Source: Coffea arabica (Eukaryota; Streptophyta; Magnoliopsida; Gentianales; Rubiaceae). From it: a stretch of 64,000 nt of DNA. Shown here in pieces: positions 1 through 11,313 of this stretch; position 1 is the stretch's first letter; the number at the start of each line of letters is the position of its first letter. The DNA lies in NCBI RefSeq assembly GCF_036785885.1, contig NC_092316.1:18531001-18595000 (forward strand). The letters are read 5' to 3'. A program made the position numbers and the translations under genes. A model generated the notes under the pieces. That model searched no databases, had not been told where the DNA came from, and saw only the letters and a program-made list of their open reading frames with translations.

Positions 1-74
1 AAACTTGAGACAAACAAATAGACACCAAATACTTACCTGCGTTATTTGGCCGCAAAATGATTCCGACGAAAAGG

Positions 75-860
75 AATTTAAACTGGGACTGGCCCGAACA
101 AGAAATTTAAAACGGGACTGACCCGAACAGGAATTTAAAAACGAGAATTTAAAACGGGACTGGCCCGAACAGGAATTTAAAACGGGACTGACCCGAACAG
201 AAAATTAAAACGGGACTGACCCGAACAGGATTCAGAATCATGGGACTGACCCGAATAAAACTTAGAATCATGGAACTGACCCGAACAGGAATTTAAAAAC
301 GGGACTGACCCGAACAGAAATTTAAAACGGGACTGACCCGAACATGAATTTAAAACGGGACTGACCCGAACATGAATTTAAAACGGGACTGACCCGAACA
401 GGAATTTAAAACGGGACTGACTCGAACAGAAATTTAAAACGGGACTGACCCACGGGATAGACTCGGACAGAAATGTAAATAGGATAGACCCACGGGAAAA
501 ACCCGAACAGAAACGCAAATGGGACAGACCCACGGGATAGATCCGGACAGAAATTTAAATGGGACAGACCCACGGGATAGACCCGAACAGAAACGTAAAT
601 GGGATAGATCCGGACAGAAATTTAAATGGGATAGACCCACGGGATAGACCCGAACAGAAAATGAGATAGACCCACGGGATAGACCCGAACAGAAATTTAA
701 ATGGGATAGACCCGGACAGAAATTTAAATGGGATAGACCCACGGGATAGACCCGAGTAGAAACGTAAATGGGATAGACCCACGGGATAGACTAGAACAGA
801 AACGTAAATGGGATAGACCCAAACAGAAATATAAAATCGGGATTGACCCGATATTTAGTG
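75..860. repeat. Minisatellite array, two related monomer types
   Basis: From about 75 to 450, a ~28-bp unit built on AATTTAAAACGGGACTGACC plus CGAACAGG recurs more than ten times with small variations. From about 460 to 830 the array shifts to a longer unit in which GGGATAGACCCACGGGATAG alternates with CCGAACAGAAA and a TTTAAATG or CGTAAATG linker. The common core GGGAnnGACCC shows that both types descend from one ancestor. Decayed copies continue at about 888, 940 and 1090 (for example GGGACTGACCCATG). Open frames across it on the minus strand are only repeat translations. Tandem repeats of this kind are common in the non-coding parts of Ogre/Tat elements. Confidence 0.9.
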
Positions 861-3800
861 GCAATGCAAATGAAGTGCTCACTGGTGGGACTGACCCATG
901 TTCAGTGGCAGTGAAAATAAAATGCCTTGACAATCGGTCAGTGGGATCAAACCCGAGCCTGCCGTGATAAAACTTGATTTGATTTTTTTTTGTTTTTTTG
1001 TTTTTTTTTTGTTGTTTTTTTGTTGTTTTTGTTTTTGTTTTTTTGAAAACTTCCCAAAAATAATTTGCCCCAGTATGATGAATTGATCAGCGGGATTACA
1101 CCCGAACCTGCCTTGGTTGCATTGGCGGCATAAAGTCCAAACCCAACGGGATCTTTGTGATGTTGGCGGCACGAAATCCATGCCCAACTTGACCTTTGGG
1201 ATGTTGGCGAGTGGCACCAAGTCCGAACTCAACGCGATCTTCATTTTTGTTCGGCCAGCTATTTTCACATCAAGCTATCTTAAGGCTTTCCATTTCTGAC
1301 ATTCCATTGAAACAAACTTCTTTGTCTGGAATCAAGATCGACAGCTGTTCATTGTTCCATTGTGCTTTCCCAGGGATGAACAGATTCAAATGAGCTTTTA
1401 GTAAATCAAAAGATTGTCACTTGCCCAAATCCCATGATTATGATCATATACTGTGCAAAACCTTTGGCATGAAACGTCAGCCTTGACCCTTTCAAATATC
1501 TCTGCTCCGGAATCCGGGGTTGGCGAAAGCACTTAATGCCCCTTTCGGCATTTTTGCTAAGGTCGCTTCCACCCCTTCTGCTTTGTCTTGTGCTTCTTTC
1601 TTTCTTTTCTTCTCTTTTCCTTTTGATTTTTCTTGATTTTTTCTTGATTTTCCATTTGAGAGAATCTTCTCAAAATAATTTGCCCCAATTTCTACCAATT
1701 ATTGTGCAGCCGATCATTTGACTTGCGTTACCGCATGATTTCTCCCTCTTAAGGCCTTGATTCGCAAGATTCTGACTTACGCTTTTTCATTGATTTCAAA
1801 TCATGGATTCTCGTACAGGGGGTTTAACAAAGTACAACATGCACTTAAATTTCTTTTTCTCTTTCTTTCTTTTTTTTCTCTTGCTTTTTGGTCTTTTCCT
1901 GATTTTCTGATTGAGAGAAACTTGTTAAAATAATTTGCCCCAGTTTTTACCAATTATTGTGCAGCCGATCATTTGATTTGCATTATGGCAGGGTTGCTCC
2001 TCCTTAAACTTTGATTCACCTCTTCTTTGGTCTGAACCCTTCAATTCTTGGGTGATACTCCACAGTCATATAAAAATTGCCTCAATATGTTGTTATTGGA
2101 CCATTGGACCTTTTATTTTTTCCTCCCTTTCTTCGGCATCGGCCTTCCACATCACCAGATGCTTTTTCGTCGATTTTAGCCATAAATACCTGCACAGGGG
2201 CTTAACAAAATATGGCATGCACTCAAATTTTTGTGAAAAGAAACAGCGTAATTGATTTGAAAAATGCATTATTTTGATTCTTGGACGAAATCCTCAATTG
2301 GACTACAAAAATATTTGCCCCTGTGTGGGCTTATTCTCACGAATTCTCATAACAAAAATTTGCCCCTGTATGGGCCATTTAATTGCAAAAACTTGTTTGG
2401 ATGACTTTCCATTTATTTGAACACTATAAGAACTATATTTCCTAAAAGAAAATTTCATGATGAATTTCTTGAAATAATACCAAATTACAGAAGATTTCTT
2501 CCTCGCTTTTAGCATCTATGTTTTGGGTAATGGGTCACCATTTCCAGTTGGTTCATCTTCAGGACCAATCAAGTGGGCGTTATGTCTCATTTGGAAATGG
2601 GAGGTCAAAATTTGTCTTATTCTTGTGCCCAAATGGTATGTAATCCCTTCAATACCACATCTTAGTGAAAGCAAATAGTTTGTCACCCTTATTTCTTAAG
2701 AAAATTGTCAACATATAAGCTTTAAACTTACAGCGAGTGGGTAGAAACGATAGCTAAACATGCGAAAACTGGTTATACACTTTATGATCACAAATGATTG
2801 ATGGATTCTTTAGAAGCATGGTCCTCACTTCGAATTGTCATGAAGAATAAGTCAACGATGGACTTTATGATCTTGTAATGTGGCTCGAAAACGATAGTTA
2901 AAGAATAAAACCTTCAAGGACATTGCACTGAAGATCGCTCTTTTCCAAAATTGCCCCTATTTTGAGTTTGAAGATTCTGAACTTTGTTTGACTTTTATCA
3001 CTACTCAACTGAGAACTCACCATCAAATCTTTCATTTCTTTTGCATTTTCCTTTTCTTTTCTTTTCAAGGTGCCCTAGCGGGTGTTCAGATGATTGCCAA
3101 CTTCACAGCTAATCAATTCAGAAATGCATCTAAAAACTTCTTGGCATCAGTATAGTAGCATCACTTGCCAAATAGAAAATTTCTTGACAGACATATTGCA
3201 AAGAACAGAAGTCAGGACTTTCGGCTTTCGTAATGGGGTCTGGTGGGGTGCGTAGCAAAGTTAAGGCTTGAAGGCAGATTTCAAGAGTGGTTTAAGTAAT
3301 CTGATATCGCATTGTTGTGCCAACCCTATTTTAGGGCTAAATCGAAATTTGCCTCAATTTATGCTCAATTGAGGCTTTTTCACTTTCATTTTCTTTCTTC
3401 TTTTGACTTTTCGGCCTTTTGCCATTCTTTTGAACTTTCACAAAATTTGCTCCAATTTATTTTTGAACTGAGGTTCTCTTTTCTTCCTTTGTCTTTTGAT
3501 TTTTGTTGCATTATTACTTTTCACTTCTTGAAACTTTTCCCTTTTCAACTCAAACTTGCCCCAGTGTGGGGTTTGCGATTCTCAGGGATTGCCAAATGAA
3601 ATATTTTATTCTGAAGGTTCAAAAGGGATAACTAGGGATAGAATGTTTGATCGGAAAAGAAGAGGGCCTGACTTTTATTCTGTTCCTTACAATAACTCTG
3701 AAAGGAAACTTTCATTAATGGGAAATTTCTGGCATGTATCTGAATTAACTGACTGAGGAAGACCCTTGTTCATCCATATCTGTGAAACATAGGCGGTCCG

Positions 3801-5084
3801 CGCGGACAAATCTCTTCCTTTTCTTCTTTTTTTCTTTTTTTTTTCTTTTTTTTCCGAAAATTGGAACCCAAGTGGAATCAAATTTCTCTAATTTGCGGTT
3901 CCCTCCTTATTCTAGCATTTTTGCTTTTCTCTTTTTTGAAAAATTCTACAATCTCCCTCCCCAATGCGGGGTACGATCGTAAGTGCTTTGAAAAGAACCA
4001 CCAATTTTAGCTCAAATGAGGATGCAAGGGATAATCAGTGTTTAGGTTGTAGAAACGACGGCCAAAGTATCATTCTTACACCTCATGACAACCAAAGTAA
4101 CGAAATAGTCATTGAAAATCCATTCCCCTTTTGATATTTGAAAATTTTCCAATATAGGGTAGTGATCATTAGGGCTCTTATTTGAAACGAAAATTATTCT
4201 TTCAAAGGCTCAAATGATAAAATGTGTATAGGTAGAGAAACGAATGCTCAAAGTATCATTCCAAATTTTCAAAACAAACAAGAATAATGCACATTTTTGC
4301 TTTCACTTAGATGTGAATTGAATCTGGTTAAATCCATGGGCATTTTTCTAAGCAAAGTTCGCTTCAATTTGCAATTTATCAATCAATGTGACTGATTTTA
4401 TTTTGGGGTTAAGTAAAGGAGAAAAGATATCTCATGGGGCCTTTTGAGTGACCTTTTTCAATTTTCGAGCACTCTTATTGTATAGTTCGGATCACCAATC
4501 TAGTGTATACATTTGTGAGTTTTCAGGCTAGAGGTTAAAAAAAATCCCAATTCAGTCTTATTTCTTAAAATTCATCATGAAATCTCTTAGTGAGCTCAAA
4601 AAAGAATGAAATGTACACGAGTATTATACAAAACAAATAATTGTCTGAACAAAAGCTTCATTATTGCCAATGTTTGAAAAATTTTAAAAGCAATATGAGG
4701 AACATTTCTAAATAACTCCTTTACCCATGTATACATACTTTCCTCTCTTAATAGCCCCCTTTTCCCTTTGAGCAATGAAATCTCTCAGATGTTTTATACG
4801 AGCACTTTCAGATGAATTTTCAAATTCACATTGTAGGGCTTGCCCAAGAACCAAGTAATACTTGTAATTTTCAACTTTATCAGATAAAAATTGTTATCAG
4901 ATATAGAAAGATATTTTCACCTTATTGAAATATTTTTATGAATGCAGGGGGGAAGGAAAAAACAAAAGGAAAAATACCCAGAGTCAGTAAGTAAGAATAA
5001 AAAATCGGTATGCATGTCCTATGGGGGAGCCCTTTTATGCCAAGGGTAGGCCTAGCATGAAAATGCAATCCTCTAGGGTAAGCA
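861..5084. other. Non-coding internal DNA of the Ogre-like element
   Basis: AT-rich sequence with homopolymer T and C/T runs and no reading frame resembling a known protein. The longest frames (for example 879-1268 minus and 3312-3599 plus) are low-complexity Lys- or Phe/Ser/Leu-rich translations. Apart from the dispersed TTTGCCCC motif noted separately, I see no promoter, RNA gene or insertion boundary that I can support. Confidence 0.6.
1062..3975 (-). repeat. Dispersed TTTGCCCCAGTGTGGG-type motif beside pyrimidine tracts
   Basis: A motif close to TTTGCCCCAGTGTGGG occurs at about 1066, 1680, 1937, 2311, 2357, 3549 and (weakly) 3958. Most copies follow a long T/C-rich stretch on the plus strand, such as those at 980-1045, 1585-1660, 1850-1910 and 3820-3860. 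Two copies (about 1672 and 1930) extend into a shared block, TACCAATTATTGTGCAGCCG, so the spacing partly reflects duplication. On the element's own (minus) strand these are purine tracts beside CCCACACTGGGGCAAA. Their function is unknown. Confidence 0.6.
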
Positions 5085-5284
5085 TTATACCATACCTGAT
5101 GAATCCGATCAATTGATTGAGTGAAAAAATGATTTTGAAAAAAAATTTGGCCAATTTGGAGTGAGAAGAAACATTCGTCCTAAAAATGAGGACAAAGTCC
5201 GAATGAATTGCTTATTTTGATCGACGCATGATGTGTCAAAAGGGGTAAAATGGTCAAATTCATTGAATGAAATTTGATTATTTA

Positions 5285-5565
5285 TTGAAAAGTAAATGGA
5301 TAACCCTAAAAATGAATTAAACTAATCGAATGAATTGAATGAAATCAATTGATCAAACCGATCGAGTGAAAGGATGATAAAATCGACCGAATTGCCCTAA
5401 AAATAGGTAAACTGGTCAAATGGATCGGATGATTTATTCAAAATTGATTAGATCACCCTAAAAAGGGTAAACTGGTCAAATGAATTTAAAACCGACTAGC
5501 TTGCCCTAAAAATGAATCAAATTGATAAAATGGACTGGATGTAATTGGTGAATAAAATAGTCCAG
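5285..5565. repeat. Degenerate short-period repeat (CCCTAAAAA...AAACTGGTCAAATG)
   Basis: The phrase CCCTAAAAATGAAT or a variant recurs at about 5303, 5394, 5456 and 5504, followed by AAACTGGTCAAATG-like text and a GGATCGGATG or GGACTGGATG tail. The spacing is roughly 50-90 bp and the copies are imperfect. It looks like an old, diverged tandem array in the leader of the Ogre-like element. The DNA from 5566 to 6952 holds no further feature that I can support. Confidence 0.55.
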
Positions 5566-6952
5566 TGGATTGAATGGAATTGACGGCTTATTGGTAGTTT
5601 CAAAAATTTATTGCGATGCGTTAGTCTATGAGCCTTCTAATATCAAATTTTGGCCTCAATTTATTTATCATCTCAACAGTGAGGAATTATTGGTGAATTT
5701 CTTCAAATTAATGTCCTTTAAGCAAGGGATTTTTACCAATGTTGACAAAATGGTCAAAAGTGATTATTAGACGCTCATATTCCAATGTGCAAAAATTGCT
5801 TTGCCATTTTCGAAAAGATCGGATCCTACCTTACCTTGTGCACTACCCCTTTGGATGGTACAAAAGGTAAACGTGCAAGTCTCCTTGGATTAAGTATCCG
5901 AGACACGAGGTGGTTTATTCCTAACACGGGATCCCCTAAATGGCATTCCCTTTCTAGGGTTTTTACATGATGCCAGTTTATTAAAGCGGTAAAACATGTA
6001 GTTTGAAATAAAATATGGCCTAAGGGACCCTTTATTTGCCAGGATAGGCCTAAAATAATATGCAATTATTAATCTATGAATGCAATATACCAAAATCTTT
6101 AAACGTGCAATAACTTATCTACAAGGGTAGGTTCTAAAAGAAGGTCATGCCAGACCTCTTATTTGCTAGGGTTTATGAATGCAATGGGGACACAAAACCA
6201 AGAAAAGTTAGTTCAGCCAGATAAATACACATAACACATTGTGGCAACGAGATAAAGCAATAAAATCAATACAAAGCAATAAAAGGGAAAAAGGGGTTGG
6301 ATCCCTCCCCTCGTGAATAGTGTCCCTAGTAGGGTAAGGTCGACTCTACCCTAGGCAATTCTAATATGGATGCATGAGGCTGGGGTTCGCTAATGCATCT
6401 AGACTCGATAAGCTCAAGTCCCCGAGCCTTCAGACTTGGAAACCAAAGGTCATCACTCCCAAGGTTCCTTGTCGGTGGCTCGAGCGATTCCCCAAACACC
6501 GCTACGCACACATCGTGTCACGGCTACGTGTTTGAGTGAATCTATCAAAAATCCTCAACTTTCGACTAAAAGCTAAAGGCTATCAACCCAAAGTTTAAAG
6601 CGGAAGATTGAGTGACCCATCGGATCATGCTACACACACATCGTGTCGTGATCACACGTCCAAGTGGGTCGCCTAAAATCCTAATAAGGTGTTGTGCTCG
6701 TTTGGAGGGGAGGGATCGAGAACCAACGCGAGGCTCTAAGGTGACACCCCCCCTAAATGCAATGCAGGCGCGAAGTAAACATACATCCAATCAATCAATC
6801 ATACATTCGTGATCGAGGGAGTAGTTTGATGCGTACGTGAGACAAAAGGTGCTAAAAATGAAAGATGCAACCCTAATATCCACATGCCATGCATAAAAAG
6901 GGTAGAAAAAGGAAAAGATGGCTAAGTCAAATGCTTGGACCCACTTAGGAAA

Positions 6953-6970
6953 TTCCTAGTGGAGTCGCCA
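6953..6970 (-). promoter_or_regulatory. Primer-binding site of the Ogre-like element (tRNA-Arg type)
   Basis: On the minus strand this reads TGGCGACTCCACTAGGAA, starting three bases after the LTR end. It is complementary to the 3' end of the plant tRNA-Arg whose acceptor strand ends GTGGAGTCG plus CCA. Use of tRNA-Arg as primer is characteristic of Ogre elements. Its position fixes both the orientation (minus) and the inner LTR boundary. Confidence 0.85.
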
Positions 6971-7120
6971 AGTTGTCGCGCCCCACTTTTTGATAATGGT
7001 GTGGAAGTAGTGTGTGAAATATGTATGCGAACGTGTGCGAAAGTGAAAATAAAGGCCATGGGATTGTGAAATGCGACGGTTTGGCCAAATAAAGTTCAAA
7101 AAGGGTTTTTGGATGAAAAA

Positions 7121-7136
7121 TGGAGTCGCCACTTGG
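7121..7136 (-). other. PBS-like sequence inside the Ogre LTR
   Basis: The plus strand reads TGGAGTCGCCACTTGG, sharing the TGGAGTCGCCA core with the true PBS about 150 bp to the left. Because it lies inside the LTR, near its 3' end on the element strand, it cannot act as the normal primer site. It may be a leftover of aberrant strand transfer that copied PBS sequence into the LTR. Confidence 0.6.
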
Positions 7137-10100
7137 TATGGAGTTAGGGTGTACCAAGTCACCCAAAAATGATTTTTTGTTTTGTTTTTGAAAGAAAAAG
7201 TAAGCAAACCCTTTTAAAGAACTTTTAGGTTTACGCAACCAAAGAGAGGGATCGGGGGTCACATTTGATAAGGGAGAAGGCAAAGGCAACGCCTAAGGCA
7301 CTCCCTTACCCTAGCCAAAGCTAGTTGCATGACTTAGCCTCTACTTTTCCTAATTTTTCTACCTAAGGTACGTATCGCATGTTGGATATGACTAATGGAT
7401 GCGAAAAGGAAAGAAAAATGCAATCATAAACCTAAAATGTTTCTCATGAGGCTTTTAGGTCCCAACCACATGAATTGTGGTGGCCAATAAGGATAGCTCT
7501 CATGGAAGTCGTGATTAATGCAAGTGAGGACTCAAGTGCAAGTGTGCAAGTGTGAGAAAATAAAGGTGCTTGTGTGTGCAAATGAATGAAAATAGGATAT
7601 TAGATACGTATAAGTGCAATTTGAGTGCCATTTGTGAGGTAGAAAAATAAATGAGGGATAAGAAAAAGGTGATGAGAAAATGGATTGAGAAAAATCTAAG
7701 TAGTGAGAAAATGTGGCTAAAAGAGTGAGGAGGTGATATAAAAAGAATGCAAGTGTATGACCCTAAGGGAATGCATCAGGTCAGGCACGAGAAGAACTCC
7801 TAACTTTACGACTTTGATTTTCCCTTGGATTAGAAGGAAGAACTAGCGTGCTAAGGCTATTTTGTAGCCAAACTCGCTCGTTTCCCTTATCGAAAGGGGA
7901 CTCTCAAGCAAATGTACCCTATAACTAGCATGAAGATGCAAAAAGCCTAAAATGAGGGGAAAAGGATTGGAGGAGCATGCCAAATGATAAAAACTAAGAA
8001 AAATGCATGAAATGTAGTGAACATGCAAGTATGCACTAACGAAAGGGGGACGGCCTATTGGGTCTAGCGTTGGACTAGCCCTTTCTATGAATTCCTAACG
8101 GAATAATGAGCCACAACTAGCATTGAACTAGTGTGTTGACGTACATTCATCCATCACATTCATCTACGACTATAGAAAGCAAGTAGACATGCCAAACACT
8201 CATAAACACATAGCACATAACACTTAGCATGCTCGACTAGATGCAAGAACCTAATAAAGCAAGTAACACATATCAACAAAGGCAAATAACCAAGCCAATG
8301 AACCTATTACATTTGCTAACTAAAACAAAAGGGGAAGGGGAAGAATGGACAAGAATGCTCGCCAAGTCCTATCTATTACAAGCCAAGAGGTGTACACATA
8401 CCCCATTAAAAGAATAACTTAATAAAAACAAGAGTAAATGAAATAAAGGAACTAAAGAAAGGCAAGGAAAGCAAATTAGACATGCAAATCTCACTTAGCA
8501 CGTTGGATCACATAGGAGAGACAAAAAAGGATAAAAGAAATTATACTTCCCCCTTTTGTGGTGCTAATAAGGTGGACAACACTTAACTTGAGCTATAGTC
8601 ACCAAAGAAAAGGATGACTTGGGCTAAAACCATCAAAACAAAAGATTAATGCACCAATTTAATGGTAAAATGTAAATAAGACAATCGGAATCCATCAAAC
8701 ATCGAATCCTTCCTCACTTGCAACTTAAAAATAATCAAGTAATGCATAATTTCCAAGCAAAAGTGAAACCTTGATCAAATTTCTAAAATAGCCAAAAGAC
8801 TAAAAACCCAATAGCAACCATTAATCAATCAACCCAAAGCCAATTGAAACGTTTTAAAAACTTTAAAGGTCCAAGAGCAAGAAAAGGTCAAGTAACCAAT
8901 TTATTTAGGGAAATTAAAGAAAATAGGAAAAACACAAGCTCATTTAGACTCAAAGTTCACCAATTCATGCATTAAATACAACCTAACAAAACATGGTAAT
9001 TAATGAAAGCAAACAAACAATCAAGTTGAAAAATTGAAGCTATCAAGGACTCAATTGCGAACATTAGCCAAGCACTCAAGCCTAATTAAACATTTTTTAA
9101 GAACTTCAAGGGTCCAAGGGCAAAGAAAAAGTCAAGTAAAGGTTAAAATGCAACTACTTTAGGACCCGATTGCAAGAATTTAGAACATTATTGGGCCTTT
9201 ATAGAACAAAGGGGGACTTGAGGGGTCAAAGTGCAAATTTCAAAAGCATTTTCATGCATGCAGCGAGAGCTGAAGCTTTCATTACTTCTGCAATTTTCCT
9301 GCTGCAATTTTGCAGCTCTACTCACGCGACTTCACACAACAAATGCAACAAGCTTACGAGTTTATCAACTCAAAACCAATAAATGTCTCAAATCGTTTAG
9401 TTAGCATAATCTGGACAAAGCTCTTGATTTTGCATGCAAGTTACGAATGAACAAATTTCTGCAACAACCGAGGAACAAACTTCTTCAATCGAAAGAGAAG
9501 GCTGTTGCAGATGCATTTTCCAAATGCAAAATTAAGCCCAAAAACACGGCTTTGTTCAGAACAGAAAATGTTAACCAAAATCATAATGTGAAACTAAACC
9601 ACAAGGCCAAAACTTTTAACATCAAACAAGCAAAAAACATCACAGGAACTGATGCTTCTTGGAAACTTTCATGCAAATGGTTCGGCTACCTTCAGTAGAA
9701 CAAAGACGGCAACTTCATTTAGCCATTTTTCATTCAAACTCCAGCGTTTCAGATTCAGATGATGAAATATATCAAGGACCCACACAAACACTAACTAATC
9801 AGATTCGATCATGCACCATTAGATGACAGAAAGACACAGGCTAGGAACCAGACTTCCGCTCGTTAAATACCAGGGTCCATCTAAACTTGGACATTCTGCC
9901 ATGAGCAGAATCGTTGCAACAAAACAAAGCTAAACTGGGTTTGACAAAAATATTTTAAGTTCAAACAAATTGCACCCAAAAATCTTCAACAGGTTGCTGG
10001 ATGAATCACGCAAACAAAAGGAAATCAGCAGGACAGAATGAATGCATCTGTCCGACATGAACCAAGAAACGGCAAAGGACTTTTCTTTAAAAAAAAAATA

Positions 10101-10850
10101 CAAAAACCAATTGCACCAAAGGTGAGCTTAGCCGTGAAAGTTTCCAACTTTTCATCTCCTTTTCCTTTTTTTACAACAATCAAATAGTGAACTTGTCAAA
10201 CCACAGTTATGATCATTTAACAAACACAGCCTGCTAAGCCGATAGCAATCATGTTAACAAGTAAGGAACCCATGTTCTAGTTGAGAAGAAACAAACGAGA
10301 GAAGGGTCTAGGATTACCTCTTTTGCTGTCTTTTGGAATCAAACCATCGTGGATATGCTGGGATGAGTAAAAATTCACCGAATCCAGCTCGCCAGCTCTG
10401 ATGGAAGGCTGTGAAGCTCCAATCTTCAGGTCCGCAGCCTCCTCCTTTTCTCCCGTAGCCTTCCTTTTGTATTCTTTCTCTAACTCAGCCGCCACTAGCT
10501 TCTCCTGGTTTCACATCCCAGAACCCGCTCGTGGGTTTCCTTCTTTTTCCTTTCGGTGGATTTCTCTCCCAGTTCAGCCCGTCTGGCTTTCCCTTTTTAT
10601 TCTGCCTAGAAAACCTCCTTATTCCAGCCGTTAGCTCCTCCTTACCATCCCTCTCTTCTCTCGGTTTCTACCTCTCCTCCAAATTCTTATCAGCTATTCG
10701 GTTTTCCTTCTCTTTCTCAAACTCTCTCTTGATACCCTTAGCCGTATGCTGCTCTCTGATTTCTCTCTTTTGCTGTCTAAAAAAAACCCCTCTTTTTCCT
10801 CTCAGCCGTCAAGTCCCCTCTAGTCCCCTCTGCGGCTGCTGTTTTTTTCC

Positions 10851-10860
10851 TTTTATATGG
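10851..10860 (-). promoter_or_regulatory. Candidate TATA box of the Ogre LTR
   Basis: The minus strand reads CCATATAAAA followed by GG, about 455 bases after the LTR start. That position suits a U3 promoter driving the genomic transcript leftward. The call rests only on the match to a plant TATA box and on its position. Confidence 0.4.
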
Positions 10861-11313
10861 GGGGAATCATAACCCTAAACCTTCAGTCCTTTCTTCTATA
10901 TTTGCAACCCAAGGTCTGTCTGAGCCTTTCTTTGCAAGCTGCGAAAAAATGCAGCTTGCATGTCGCGTATCCTTTTTTTTTTTGATTAATTAAAACAAAA
11001 TTGATAATAAAAATAAATAACAAAAATAACTTAATTAACATTGGATAAAAATAAATAAACTAGAAACAAAAAACACAAAGTTGCGATTTTTCATTTTTCA
11101 TTTTTTCATTTTTTTATTTTTTAAATAATGAAACTAAATCTAAAACAACTAAAACATATATTTTTTTCTTTTGAGAAATTCTACGCTAAAATGGCTAAAA
11201 ATAACTAAAAAACTAAAAGTAAATAAAAATAATTGTGACAAATAAAAATGAGACAAATAAAAAATGAATAGTAAATAAATAAATAATAAAACACCAAAAA
11301 TTTGGTGTCTACA

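Larger units (their letters stand above)
1..11313 (-). mobile_element. Ogre/Tat-like Ty3/gypsy retrotransposon, 5' part (LTR, PBS, leader), truncated by window edge
   Basis: Read on the minus strand, a 4.34-kb LTR (11313 down to 6974) begins TGTAGACACC and ends GCGCGACA. Three bases later comes an 18-nt primer-binding site. Leftward lie about 6.9 kb of internal DNA with no gag or pol homology, containing tandem repeats. Ogre-type Tat elements are known for very long LTRs, a tRNA-Arg primer and long non-coding or ORF1-containing leaders, so this fits the 5' portion of one. I found no credible ORF1, and the short reading frames present are repeat or low-complexity translations. Gag-pol and the other LTR would lie left of base 1. 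No TSD can be checked. Confidence 0.7.
6974..11313 (-). repeat. 5' LTR of the Ogre-like element (4340 bp)
   Basis: On the minus strand the LTR starts TGTAGACACCAAATTTTTGG and ends GGGGCGCGACA, giving the expected TG...CA. Its length (4.3 kb) is typical of Ogre and far above most plant LTRs. It holds no credible gene. Short frames at 9170-9698 and 10277-10872 have no recognisable domain and include low-complexity Ser/Phe/Leu-rich sequence. A TATA-like box lies at 10851-10860. A second copy of the GGAGTCGCCA core is embedded at 7122-7131. The partner LTR is outside the window, so LTR identity and age cannot be judged. Confidence 0.75.

Noticed and set aside
75..860. CRISPR-like array of short repeats
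   Set aside because: The units are contiguous with no unique spacers and vary gradually; it is a minisatellite inside plant retroelement DNA.
434..933. Minus-strand ORFs of 69-102 residues (Gly-Leu-Ser-His-Leu repeats)
   Set aside because: They are translations of the minisatellite in all frames and have no start, domain or codon signal.
9170..10872. Short ORFs inside the Ogre LTR
   Set aside because: No domain, low-complexity Ser/Phe/Leu content, and located within an LTR whose ends are well supported.
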